From contig NC_073746.1 of the NCBI RefSeq assembly GCF_029784135.1, positions 228,607,882 through 228,671,881 on the forward strand: 64,000 nucleotides of DNA, written 5' to 3'. Made by a program: the position numbers and the translations under genes. The notes under the pieces were generated by a model, which did not search any database, was not told where the DNA came from, and worked only from the letters and a program-made list of their open reading frames with translations. Shown piece after piece: positions 33,540-44,600 of this stretch (position 1 is the first letter of the stretch; each line of letters begins with the position of its first letter). The stretch comes from Toxorhynchites rutilus septentrionalis. Taxonomy: Eukaryota; Arthropoda; Insecta; Diptera; Culicidae.

Positions 33540-34060
33540 TATGTTTTGTTGGTCATGGCCAAGCAGCTCGGAAGAAGAGTGTACACGGCATTAGAGGCCG
33601 CGGCTTGACGAAAGACTTCCGCTGGTTATTTTTGTGAGCGTGAACTTACTTAGCTCTCGAGGACTCGCGAAATTGCACCGGTTTTAGGAGCAGCAGCAGC
33701 AGCCAAGTTGATTGACCAATGTATTCAGCAATGAAATGGCGTCACAAGTCTTGGAGCCATTGTAGTTAGTGGACGACTCAAAATTCGAGAGGGGTGCCAA
33801 CTAGTCCCCGTCGAGCAGATTTTCCTTAATAAGAAACAAGATGGCGTGGGATTTTCTATATGACTGGGCGCTACGTTTTTTTATTGTTGTTTTTTGGTTT
33901 CGAGAATCCATTTGTTTCGCTGTTTAAGGCAGTGAGCGAATTACGTCGCACTAATTTAGTGTGGTATGCTTTCCGGCGGGACATTCAGCTGTCAGTCCAA
34001 AATGGCTTTTTGATGGAAAAGATTTGCAATTGTGCCATTGAATTGAGTTTCGTGTGAATT
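33540..34060. other. GC-richer island 6 (candidate regulatory or transcript-leader DNA)
   Basis: CpG-containing unique sequence with a GCAGCAGCAGCAGC run at 33691-33705 and words such as GAGGCCGCGG. No coding signature or repeat ends are seen. Confidence 0.2.
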
Positions 34061-35093
34061 CTGAGCGAATGAAGATTGATTGCTCGTTTGTTGGAGTCTT
34101 GATAGTCTTTCCACACAGCGATTTCCGTTTATTTAAAACATGAGTTCGTTACCTTTGCGGAGGCGTGAACATTGTGGAGAATATTGATGCTTTAAGTGGT
34201 ACTCGCAAAATTTTGGAGTAAACAAGATGCTTTATAGTATACGTTACATAAGTGGAATGGAAGTGTTGGTGTGAAGAGTGCAAAGTGGATGTTGACTGCT
34301 ATCTCTCATTTTTCTCAGGAACACTAAACAGACTGTCTATGGTGGAGAGTGTGTGCCTCAGCTACGTAGAAATTATGTTACGCGTAAAAGTCTACTTTTC
34401 GATGGTCTTTGAAGCTTGTTACATTTTTCAAATGAAAGAATGTTCATTTAGATTTAAAAAATGCACTATCATAGAAATGTTTATTTGAGGGTAAAAAAGG
34501 TCCAACTTTAGAAAAAAAATTACAGAAATATTCAAGAACGATATAATATAGTTTTATTCCTTAAAAATAAAATAAACTTTACTGGAAAAAATAATTTTTT
34601 TTTAATAAAACAATGCAACTTCGCGTAAATTAAAACAAAATTGTGTATATGATAGTGTGATGATAGTTCACTTCGGATTATCGTATATCACAGCAAATAA
34701 TTCGAACAACCATGGATCGTTCGAACTCTGTGTTCGCTTTATGAACCGTGTGTTTAGAAGTCCGTTTTGATGCCAGCCAGAGTCACCACCAACTTTTTTT
34801 GTACCTCAATTGAGAGCCAATAATGTGGAGAAGCTGTGGCTTCAACAACGCTGCAAATGTAACATCACGCGGAAGAAACAGTTTCGAGAAGTTTCGGGAC
34901 TCGTGAATTGGCATCCATGATACGACATAATATCGTTGGATTATTCTTTGCAGGACTATGTCAGGTATTTAGTCTACGCAGACGATTGACGCCTTGGGAG
35001 ACACATCTGCCTCGTTATCATAATAAACGGCCTCCATTGCGGCAAAAGTGATCGAACATTTGAGGTAATATAAACAGATTAGAAAGCTTTTAC
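34061..35093. other. Unique stretch, nothing recognised
   Basis: AT-rich with short frames only. Confidence 0.4.
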
Positions 35094-35445
35094 ACTCGAC
35101 AAAAATAAAGGACAGAGTGCTCAGTTGAAATTTCTAGGTGATTTTTGAAGTGTTGTAACTTCGTGAAAAATTATCGTATGAAGATGGTATATACCATATT
35201 TGAAGCTATTTTGACTTTTAGGTTTGGGAATATTTTATGAACATATTTCTATCTGAATGTGTGTAAATATAGAGGACAAAATATCAGAAAGAAATAAAAA
35301 AATGGATTTCTTTCTGTTTTCAAACTTCTTGTAGACAAACACAATTTTTTGCTAACCATCTCAATGGCGAGTTCAATTAACCTGATCAAATAGCTTTCAT
35401 TTGATTCCTAGAACGTGACTGTAGGACCTTTTCATGTAATGATAT
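35092..35445 (+). repeat. Repeat Z, copy 1 (starts ACACTCGACAAAAA)
   Basis: It begins CACTCGACAAAAATAAAGGA. A second shared block at about 35375-35430 reads AATTAACCTGATCAAATAGC and TTTCATTTGATTCCTAGAACG. Both blocks recur in order at 50041-50310 and 52868-53030. It is non-coding, and no opposite terminus was found. Confidence 0.55.
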
Positions 35446-36415
35446 TTCTGTTTGAAAAAAATTCCACTTAAATTTCTCAATAATTGATACGGCTAAGAAA
35501 CGTTTTGCAGATTAACATTTCTTACCGTTTTTCGGAAACGGTCTCTAACACGAAAATTTTTTGTTGCGGTCCATTGTGGTATACTATTATTAACTCTATA
35601 AGGAAGATTGTCCAACTGATGAATGATGTTTGTATTTGAGTAACTTTATATACATATATGAACAGAGGTACCTTAAAGATATCTGACTTCAGGTACAATC
35701 TAAGCATAACAAGTTAATTATTTTTTTTCCCATAACGTCCGGTTTAATCAACGAGGTGTATTTATGTTGTTGGGATTTCAATTCTACTTTGAAAACTGTT
35801 CGTGTTTTGATTGTGCTACACGAATGATATGTCAAAAGTTTGTATGAAGATTAAAAAAAAATGATATCGCTACGTTGTGTATTAACCCGCATGTCTTCAA
35901 ATGTTTTTCAATGTAACTCCTCAACATATAAGTTGTTGGAAAAGACAAATTCATAAAATCTCATGAACATGACGGTATAACACGACAAACATATTAAAAT
36001 GGTCTATTTACTATAAAAAAGACAATAAATTAGAAATATTTTTTTCAATATCTCGAGAATGGGTGTATTTAGAAGGAGATTGAAAAGGTGTTTTTTTTGT
36101 TTTAAATCACATCCTGATTCATAATTTATGGCTCAAATTTATTATTAAAATACAAAAATTCGAAAGTTCTAAAATTCATAAAAATTCAGTGTTCCACAAA
36201 GTTTGTCAAAAATAGTTTTACCATCTTGGACTCTTTTTTTGAATTTTCTATATGACTTCTATTTTATATGGAAAAAATAAAAAAAAAATACATATTTTAG
36301 ATATTGCAGATTAAAGTTTTTTTTCTTAAATAAAAAATAGAGTACAAATTTTTTTCTAAGTGTATATTTTTTCACGTTTAAACATCAATACTCTAAAACT
36401 CTTTGTAATGCACTA

Positions 36416-37709
36416 AAGGGTGTGTCACATCAAATTGCATCACGGAAAAAACGCTGTAGAAATTCGCCCTGTAGACCGATTCTTTTGAAAATTTTAGACA
36501 GTAAAATAAAAACTATTAAACAACTTTTGGCATTTTCTTTTTATTCATACTTCGAACCCAAGCCCGTATGCTCGCACCTTCCTCTTTACCCCGTCCATAA
36601 GGTTCTGTACAACGTCAGGTTGTAGTTTTTTTTGAACAGAAATCCATTTTCTCTTGAAGTCCGCCTCCGATTTGACAACTTTTGGGTTCTTCCGGAGGGC
36701 CTGCTTCATAATCGCCCAATATTTCTCTATTGGGCGAAGCTCCGGCGCGTTGGGCGGGTTCATTTCCTTTGGCACGAAGGTGACCCCGTTGGCTTCGTAC
36801 CACTCCAACACGTCCTTTGAATAGTGGCACGAAGCGAGATCCGGCCAGAAGATGGTCGGGCCCTCGTGCTGCTTCAATAGTGGTAGTAAGCGCTTCTGTA
36901 GGCACTCCTTAAGGTAAACCTGCCCGTTTACCGTGCCGGTCATCACGAAGGGGGCGCTCCGCTTTCCGCAAGAGCAGATCGCTTGCACACCATGTACTTT
37001 TTGGCAAACTTGGATAGTTTCTGCTTGCGAATCTCCTCCGGAACGCTGAATTTGTCCTCTGCGGAGAAGAACAAAGGCCCGGCAGCTGACGAAAGTCCAC
37101 TTTGACGTAGGTTTCGTCGTCCATTACCAGGCAATGCGGCTTCGTCAGCATTTCGGTGTACAGCTTCCGGGCTCGCGTCTTCCCCACCATGTTTTGCCTT
37201 TCGTCGCGGTTAGGAGCCTTCTGAACCTTGTATGTACGCAGGCCCTCCCGCTGCTTGGTCCGCTGGACGAATGAACTTAACAAATTCAGCTTATTGGCGA
37301 CATCCCGGACCGAACTTCTCGGATCACGTCTAAACTGCTTAACTACGCGCTTGTGATCTTTTTCACTGACAGAGTCCATTTTTGCCGTTCTTCACCTTCC
37401 GGTCGATGGTTAGGTTCTCGAAGTATCGTTTTAGTACTCTGCTGACCGTGGATTGGACGATTCCCAGCATCTTACCGATGTCCCGATGTGACAACTCCGG
37501 ATTCTCGAAATGAGTGCGCAGGATTAATTCACGGCGCTCTTTTTCGTTCGACGACATTTTTCCAAATTTACGAAAAATTGACAGTGAAGCATGGCCAACG
37601 TGATCTATACACTCTTATCTGATTATAAGCGAAAGCTGAAGATATAATTCCTAAAAATTAAATTTCTACAGCGTTTTTACCGTGATGCAATTTGATGTGA
37701 CACACCCTT
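36416..37709 (-). mobile_element. DD37E Tc1/mariner element, copy 1, 1294 bp
   Basis: Ends are near-perfect 49-bp inverted repeats beginning AAGGGTGTGTCACATCAAAT, flanked by TA at 36414-36415 and 37710-37711. Only one mismatch was seen between the two ends. It is almost identical to copy 2 at 48460-49757, in opposite orientation. Confidence 0.95.
36545..37557 (-). pseudogene. DD37E transposase with three small deletions
   Basis: It begins MSSNEKERRELILRTHF at 37557. A helix-turn-helix (SHRDIGKMLGIVQSTVSRVL) is followed by a second DNA-binding segment and the DDE domain: DETYVKVDFRQLPG, WPDLASCHYSKDVLEWYE and PELRPIEKYWAIMKQALRK. 37 residues lie between the last Asp and Glu. Compared with copy 2, bases are missing near 37377 (two), near 37076 (one) and near 36988 (one), so the reading frame is broken three times. 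Unlike copy 2 it has no stop at the LSS/SVQR position. Such enzymes excise and reinsert their element at TA. This copy is inactive. Confidence 0.95.
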
Positions 37710-37845
37710 TATTTCGGTGCGACTCATAGTTTTTGAGATATAAATTATCAATTATTTTTCTTACTAAAATCGATACGCCCTATTGAAAAGTTACGCATGA
37801 GTCAAAAAATTTCCAATTGCTGTGGATCTCTGCATGTTTAGGACG

Positions 37846-38380
37846 ATTTAATTTGGAATTGTTCCATGTCAAAACTAGTTGATTTAAGTGATATACAGGA
37901 GACTAAATTTCTAAAAACTGTGAAAACCTTCAAGATACTGCGTTGGAGTACACTGAAAAATGTAAGCCTTGTTTAACAGAAACATAACAGTATTACATTA
38001 ATGTGAATTCTTGGAAGGCCAAACAAAGAAGTAGAATTGGTTTAAAATAAAACTTTCTGTTCATATATATTACAGGAATTATAATTAATTAGATAAAAAG
38101 CTGGAACAAATAATCCATATCAGTTGGTGTAAAATTGTGCATATTTGACTCAAATCGGACCATCCGACATCTCAAATAAAGGTTTAAATTTCGCTCAAAA
38201 ATAATGGATTTATTTTCCCCTACCTAATATTTTCAGAAAAGGAAAACAAATTTCTAGAATATACGAAATTCGTGAAGTTTATGACTTACTTACTATTACT
38301 ATTCACGACTCAATGTTTATCATAATGAGCTCGGAGTTTTTCTTGTTGCGCTTTCCATTCTGCATGCATCAAGAGCGTTT
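37846..38380. other. Unique stretch, nothing recognised
   Basis: AT-rich without supported features. Confidence 0.4.
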
Positions 38381-38461
38381 TTAATATATCAGTGTCGGTC
38401 CCAGCTCCCAACAATACTTTTTGTATTAATAGAAAAAAGACAGAAATTCGACTAGAAAGTA

Positions 38462-38942
38462 CAGGGTCTTTCAGATTAAACGCTCACGCAACAGATATTA
38501 ATAACCTCTACAAAAGTGAACCGATATTTATTTTCAAAAACGAAAATATAGCTAATTTTAGGACACTTTCGATGTGATCACTCTTTTTCGATAACGCGTT
38601 TTGAACGGTGAAAACATTTTTTCACGTACAACTCTAACATTCTGTGGCTTATGACCAAAGTAACGGTCCTTCACGTACCCCCAGAGGAAGTAATCGACGA
38701 TGAGAATTTTATCATAAGAGGACAAAGTTTTCTAGAAATTAAGGCTTCGGTTGCTCGAGTAATACGATTTCACTAAAAATATACGTTCTTGTAAATTGTA
38801 CATCTTGATACTAAAAACCATCCGACCAGACTGAACGAGTGGCCAAGTATTATCGTCCCGAAGACCATCGACGGAGCGAAATTTTTTTTATAAGGAGCTA
38901 TTCGATTTTTTTTTGCGTGAGCGTTTAATCTGAAAAACACTG
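38462..38942 (-). mobile_element. Mariner-derived MITE with 30-bp ends, 481 bp
   Basis: Left end CAGGGTCTTTCAGATTAAAC then GCTCACGCAA; right end is the inverse, TTGCGTGAGCGTTTAATCTG then AAAAACACTG. TA flanks both sides (38460-38461, 38943-38944). The inside retains the two ends of a transposase gene, see 38558-38803. Confidence 0.85.
38558..38803 (-). pseudogene. Mariner transposase reduced to its N- and C-termini
   Basis: Reading down from 38803: MYNLQERIFLVKSYYSSNRS resembles the DD41D N-terminus (MDRFSIAQRVNFVKLYY). After a short stretch, VDYFLWGYVKDRYFGHKPQN resembles the region just after the third catalytic Asp (LDFFLWGYAKD), followed by MFSPFKTRYRKRVI and a stop at 38558-38560. Everything between, including the catalytic core up to LDFF, is gone. 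This shows the MITE arose from a mariner by internal deletion. No enzyme can be made. Confidence 0.7.
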
Positions 38943-39403
38943 TATATATGATATGGCAATATAAGATAGTATGAGCGAGCGAAACAAGATACACACTGCA
39001 AATAAGCTCGCAATAAAACTTTTCGCCACATACAGGGCATAGACCAAGAAATATATATATGCAGTTTATGTTCTCGTATTTACTCTTCGAAAACACTTTC
39101 CAAATTAATTTTATAGTGAGATGTAAGATTAACACGCTTATATACAACAGCACTAGAAGCTATATGGATAGCGTGATCGTGTGAAACAACTTTGCTTTCC
39201 AGCCGGCCTTGGTTTGATCGCCATTGACATCGTATAAATTTTTGTTTTGGTACAATCCCAAAAGAAATGAAAAAGGAAAAAAGAAAGAGATGTCTGCTCC
39301 CATACATACAAACATTTTAAAGATTTTAAACAGCTCATTAGACCCTCCAGCACACGAAAAAGTATTGTTTCTGGGTGTAGGGACCGACACTGGGCTCAAC
39401 GAG

Positions 39404-40015
39404 TTAAACCATTTTTTATTTTCAAGATAGCCATAATTTCATGGTGGTAATCGCTACTTTTAAAACTTCGTAATCCTCTGATTATTATTTGTTCCGATTT
39501 TTCCTGAAGGGCAGTTCCGATCTAATGAATATATTGAAAATTGGTTTGATGACATAACATAAGATTTCCCAGAAACAAGCAAAGTTCTTCCTAACAAGTT
39601 CGAATTCCTCCCTGTTCCCCTACTTTGTTTTTTTTTATTCTGTTGATGGAGATCCTCCTGTACTTATTACCAAATAAAAACAAAGAAAACGCACTTCCTG
39701 CAAATTGCACCGTAAATGATGTTTCTGTGAATCACTCGACATTAATTTATGCTCAAAATACAATTGTACGCTTCTACACAGTAAATTGTTTTGTTATGAT
39801 TTTAGAACTTTGAAGTTTTATAACGCTATTTATCATTGTTGAGTACTAGATGCAACTGTTTTGTTCAATTTCTTGAATTTCTGGATGGTTTAGTTTTCGT
39901 CAAAATATTTGGTGATCGTCACATGAAGTCCAGCTACGGATTTGGTAACCAAACTTTCTCTGTCTTTTCAGTTAGATTTTCCAATAACCCTAATAATTAG
40001 GAATTACCATCAGCA
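39404..40015. other. Unique stretch, nothing recognised
   Basis: AT-rich. The 62-codon frame at 39625-39813 shows no signature. Confidence 0.4.
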
Positions 40016-40940
40016 ACTATAATACAACAGGACAGAATCGCCCAACCGAAGGCTTGCATGTCAATCCATTGACATTCAATTTGTCCAGTGGTCAGTCGTG
40101 GACAGCTGCTGTCCGCATCGTGGATTGGTCCAAACACCTATCGTGTGGCAGTGTGGACGTGTCAATGCTCGAGCGCTGGCCATGATGTGTTCCATTAGAG
40201 AGCAATTTTTCATCGGAGTTTGCCATTAGACTGCCATACCTACTCTCGGCCTAGTCGTTTTAAGTGGCCAGGAATATCACGTGCTAGCCATTTCGCAACT
40301 AATGCACTTTTTTTATCGCTCACACTCGTGAAAATCGCCACCGAAAAGAAGTTCGATGCTCCATTCGATTTTGCGTGTGTACGGCGACCAAGTTTGTGTC
40401 TGTGTGTTTATGTGTGTCTCAATTCGAGACGGTCGCACTTGATCGATTCGTTCCGCGGAGAGCTGCCCCACTGGTTCGACATATAAATATCTAGCCTTTT
40501 ATCACGAATCGAGGTCTCCAGGTTCCAAACGCGCTCCGCTGGGTAATGATAGTCACATAACTGCATCTGGGACTGCATTATCGCGGCCCACGATTTTGTC
40601 TATATAATTTAATGTAATTTCAATGTTTTTAATCTTTTATTTTTTAGTTGCTCTCTTCGTTCTGTTTGCTTTTTCTCTTTTTCATATTTTTTCTTTTTGT
40701 TTTTCTTCGGCTGCACTTATGCTCGGTCTGTGGTTTGGGTTGCTACTCGTCAAGCGACGATGCGTCCACAAGACGACGAAAATTGCCACGGCTCAAACTG
40801 CGTTGGCAAGTGCAGTTCGATTGCATGCGCCGCGAATTTCTCATGCAATCGAAAGCATGTGGGCCCGTCTGGAGTCCACCCGTTGTCCCCGCGGAGGGCC
40901 TCCAGAGTCGTTGCATGTGCCGGATTAGCTTATGTTACTG
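40016..40940. other. GC-richer island 7 (candidate regulatory DNA)
   Basis: Unique sequence with CpG words, TGTCAATC and TTGACATT (possible homeodomain/TALE-type words), and a TGTGTCTGTGTGTTTATGTG run at 40396-40415. Three overlapping plus-strand frames at 40623-40995 are mutually exclusive and start with hydrophobic T-rich coding, so I do not call a gene. Confidence 0.25.
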
Positions 40941-42650
40941 GAAAATGCAATTAGATAAAAATTTGTCTACTAATGAAAGCGACAAGGGTGGTTGATTGAG
41001 GGCGAACAAATCGGGTCCATGGCTGGCAATTAGGGAGATAATTTTAAAGTGTTTTCAAATTTTGCTCTATTTTGTTGCACGCTTCCACCGCATTCAATGC
41101 GTAGGTTGGATACAATGTTGGAATAATACTATATATGCAAATGAAAAAGAATATGTAGATTTTTTTTATGTGGATACCATTGAATGTAGTATGTAGTATT
41201 AACTCGAACGGAATGTTCTGTTCGATTTCAGGATAGAATAAAATAAGAAATTTTCCACACCTTAAGTGGATTCAATTAAATGATATAATTTGTGTGATTC
41301 GTTCTAAATGAGTTGAGAGTGAAGTATTTGAACGGACGTGTTATCATGTGTACATCAGCATGCACCGAACATAATCGAACCAATCCTGAAACGGATAATA
41401 ATTGAGTCAGCATTTGGATAATTTGAAAACAATACTTCGAAAAGGACGTTTGTGTTCGGTAGAGAGGATCCCATTCTTTTTCTGATAATGAAAGGACACA
41501 TGAATTCTATCGCATCCAAAGAGCCATCTCACTGTCTAGAAGTCATGATTAATATATTACATAATATAGTTCAGGAATGGCCAAACGGTAGTCCGCGGTC
41601 TACCGGTCGCCGCGTAGGTATTTCCAGGCGCCCGCCAGCTGGTCTAAGATAGTGCCAAAGGCAATGGATTAAATATCCTTCCAGCTTTTGCCGTGGTCAT
41701 TTTATAAGGTGTTTATGCTAACCTCAATAAAACATATTGATTGAAAGAATTTTTTGAAATTGATTCCGTTTTAATATTTTCTTTCAGATTGTTAGTTATT
41801 TAATATAAACACATCCAGTTGTTCGACCATGACTTGTAATAAAGCAAATAATTGTGACTAGGAACAATTTAAACAATGTTTTCTCCAGGCATATCATTTG
41901 TTAAATGACGAATTGAAAATGCTGAAAACATCCGGAAACGAACATAATTTTGTTTTTATTGGTTTTCGAAAACCTTATAAATAATATAAACTAAATATTT
42001 GGAGAAAACTTTGACTTTGAAGACGGCTAAAGCGACTTTTAATGTATTGTTATTTCAATTTTTAAACTATCATAAGTATAGTGAATTGTGCAGAAGTCTC
42101 ATGAAAAGTCATGAGTAGTGTAACTAGTGAATGGGAAATTAGAAATTTCTAACATTAAATATTGGGCTCTATTATGTAATTCAAGATGAACAGAACTCTG
42201 CTCGTTAGCTCTATTTTGCTGTTATAGATACAGTCGGGTGAAAGCTGTCGGCATAATTTTTAGAGTTGTTTGGTTGGTTTGTTACATTCCTGATGTTTTG
42301 CTTTCGAAATCATTTCGACGAGTTTCAAAATATGCAATTCGCCGTCGTTCGAGAAATAACTCGATTCGATAAAATTGTATAGATTTACAAAATACGAAAA
42401 TTTATTCGGTGTGATAGTTACAGGGCCGTTCGATTCAATTTACATCATGGGAGCCAATATTTCCGATCGATGGTTTCATTAAGGACTTGACAATAAAACT
42501 TGCACTTGTTAATGAAACAGAGGTTTTTTGAGATAGTGAGATCAAATTTATTCTGGTTGTAATTCAACTCTTACATTTGAATAATGAAGTACTATTTCGG
42601 TCATATGACCACGAGTCCTTTACAGTGATCAATCCGTTGAACTCAAATTT
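40941..42650. other. Unique stretch, nothing recognised
   Basis: AT-rich apart from a short GC-rich patch at 41580-41645. No terminal repeats or protein-like frame are seen. Confidence 0.4.
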
Positions 42651-42659
42651 CCACTACTC

Positions 42660-43290
42660 AGCCATAGTTAGATGTTGTCTCTGAGCACTTATAAAGTTGC
42701 TGGCTTGTTGGTATAGACTAGTGACTTGACATAGCCCCATAAAGAGGAATCCAATGGTGTCAAATTGCATGAACGAGGCGACCAATCGACAGGTCCCTTT
42801 CTCGAAATAGCACGTTCATCAAACTTACTTTTCAATACTTCCATTATAACGTGCACTGCGTGACAAGTGGCACCGTCTTGTTGAAACCACATATCCTTGA
42901 TGTTAAGATCTTCCAATTCTGGTCAAATATAGTTTTCAAACATGTCGCGATAGCACTCTCCATTGACGGTAACATGACGATCGTTCTCACCGACGAAGAA
43001 ATCACTCCTTCGGCATTAGTCCCATGTTGAAACAGTATTTCTGTGGATGCAATGGTGTTTCTTGAATCACAAATGGGTTTGCATCTGATCAATAAAGTAT
43101 ATTTTGCTTGTTGACCATTGAAGTTTGGGAGATGCCCAATTCTTGAAAATGTTGACTGATCTGGATCATTTCGGATGGATTCTTGCGGCTGCGATATTTT
43201 CGTTGCTTCGTGCGGGCTGGCTTCTCGTTGACACGGGAACACACAATAGCGCAAATGTAGACTCAAATTTGGTCACTAAACTATGCACAT
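42660..43290 (-). pseudogene. Second DD41D mariner transposase relic
   Basis: The best block, from about 42916 down, reads DMWFQQDGATCHAVHVIMEV, then LKSKFDERAISRKGPVDWSP and LTPLDSSLWGYVKSLVYTNK. Asp 2 (QQDG) and Asp 3 (PLDS) are 41 residues apart. Upstream fragments include FFVGENDRHVTVNGECYRDM, VNIFKNWASPKL and KHHCIHRNTVSTW, in different frames. It is diverged from the DD41D at 25685-27719, with LTPLD for LNPLD. The first Asp region could not be read. Terminal repeats were not found. Confidence 0.75.
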
Positions 43291-44600
43291 CCTGCCGGAA
43301 AATTTGAGTAAGCGTTCATACGAAGACACAATACCCATGTCATGTCATGTCACTAATGGATGACCTCTTACCTCTAGATAATTGAGGAATATGATAATCA
43401 TCTCGGGTGTTTTTTTACGGAAAATGATTGCTGTGTATGTTCATAAATAACGATATCCTTTAAAAAAATGAACGATATTGATTGGTGAAACTTTACAGAA
43501 AATAAAGTAATACTTAACAATTATTTGACAACCGATACTTATTTCTATTTTATAAAATAATTTATCATTGAATATTTATTAGTATGATCTATGTTTTTCC
43601 TTAAATTAAACCACTCGCAGTCTCGGTAAAGAAACAAAAATTTTGTTTCGAGGAGGATAATTTTATTATATCTTTTTTACTTTGAAAAAAGGTTAACATT
43701 GCAAAATTACAGACACACGTGCAGTTTGTTACAAACGAGTTATGATTTTGCGCGCGAGTACAGGAGGGTTTAAACTATGGTTTATTGTCTAGTACTACAT
43801 TCAGTTTCTCATGCCTTATTGATACATTCAACGTCCGCGGCCTGACATTTGAACAATTAGTCGCCTGTAATGCCCAAAATTTTGGCCACCTCTGAAATAG
43901 TTCATTCGAAGCATGAATCATTTATTTTTATTTTATTCAGAAAACAAACAGAACCCTCCATTATACCTAATATTTAAGATTTTTTATTGAACATAATGAT
44001 TGAAAATAAAGAAAAACTTTGAAAAATTAATGAAAGAACAGTTTAAATCAATTAAATAATAAAAAACTTAAATACATTTCTTTCTATCATCTTTTCTCTG
44101 GGTAGATTAATTGAAAAAGAAAATCCTTTTAATTATATTGAAAATGATTTGTCCGCCTCAAACCTTCATAGGGGAATGACGTGGAACCATCACTATTATT
44201 TATACCTAGATAGCTTTGAAACTAACTATGGATACGCAATAGTTCGCGATGTCAAGTGTTATCACGGGTATTACAAGAAACCATAATTAATATTCTTGTG
44301 TGTATAAACATCCCCTCCAATAGCTAAACCAAATTTTGGATAAACAGTAAAATTATATTTGTTTTTCTCAAAGAATAAATAAACGATCTTCATCTGCTTT
44401 GTGGGAAAATTTATCACATAATTAATACTAGATCAATCTTTAATGAAAGTGATGTACTTTCAAAAGACGGCTGAGAGAAACTCGTCCGATTAGCTCCACA
44501 TCGAATTAGAACCATTAAACATTCACAGTAACAGCTTCCCGCAGTTTTCCGAGCATCTCCCTTGTTTGAAAATTACTCGTTGAACAGAGGCAGTTTAAAA
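43291..44600. other. Unique stretch, nothing recognised
   Basis: AT-rich. A TCATGTCATGTCA repeat lies at about 43336. No supported gene. Confidence 0.4.

Larger units (their letters stand above)
35870..37845 (-). repeat. Repeat Y, copy A, split by a DD37E element
   Basis: The two parts, 35870-36415 and 37710-37845, together align in inverse orientation with 54050-55021. Matching words include ACAAACATATTAAAA, CGTTTAAACATCAATACTCT and AAAATCGATACGCCCT. The DD37E element sits at a TA that is single in copy B. Confidence 0.75.
38385..39403. mobile_element. piggyBac-like non-autonomous element, TTAA-flanked, containing a nested MITE
   Basis: TTAA is present on both sides (38381-38384 and 39404-39407). 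The left end has CAGTGTCGGTCCC, then CCCAACAATACTTTTT. The right end is the inverse: AAAAAGTATTGTTTCTGGGT, then GGGACCGACACTGGGCTCAA. The left end is a few bases shorter. The TTAA target is characteristic of piggyBac. Removing the nested MITE (38462-38942) leaves about 0.5 kb with no transposase. Confidence 0.65.

Noticed and set aside
33691..33705. GCAGCAGCAG run as a coding poly-Gln or poly-Ala tract
   Set aside because: No open frame of useful length surrounds it.
36615..36905. Additional overlapping frames within the DD37E copies (also 49268-49558 and 49353-49541)
   Set aside because: They are alternate-frame shadows of the transposase gene, reproduced in both copies because the DNA is nearly identical.
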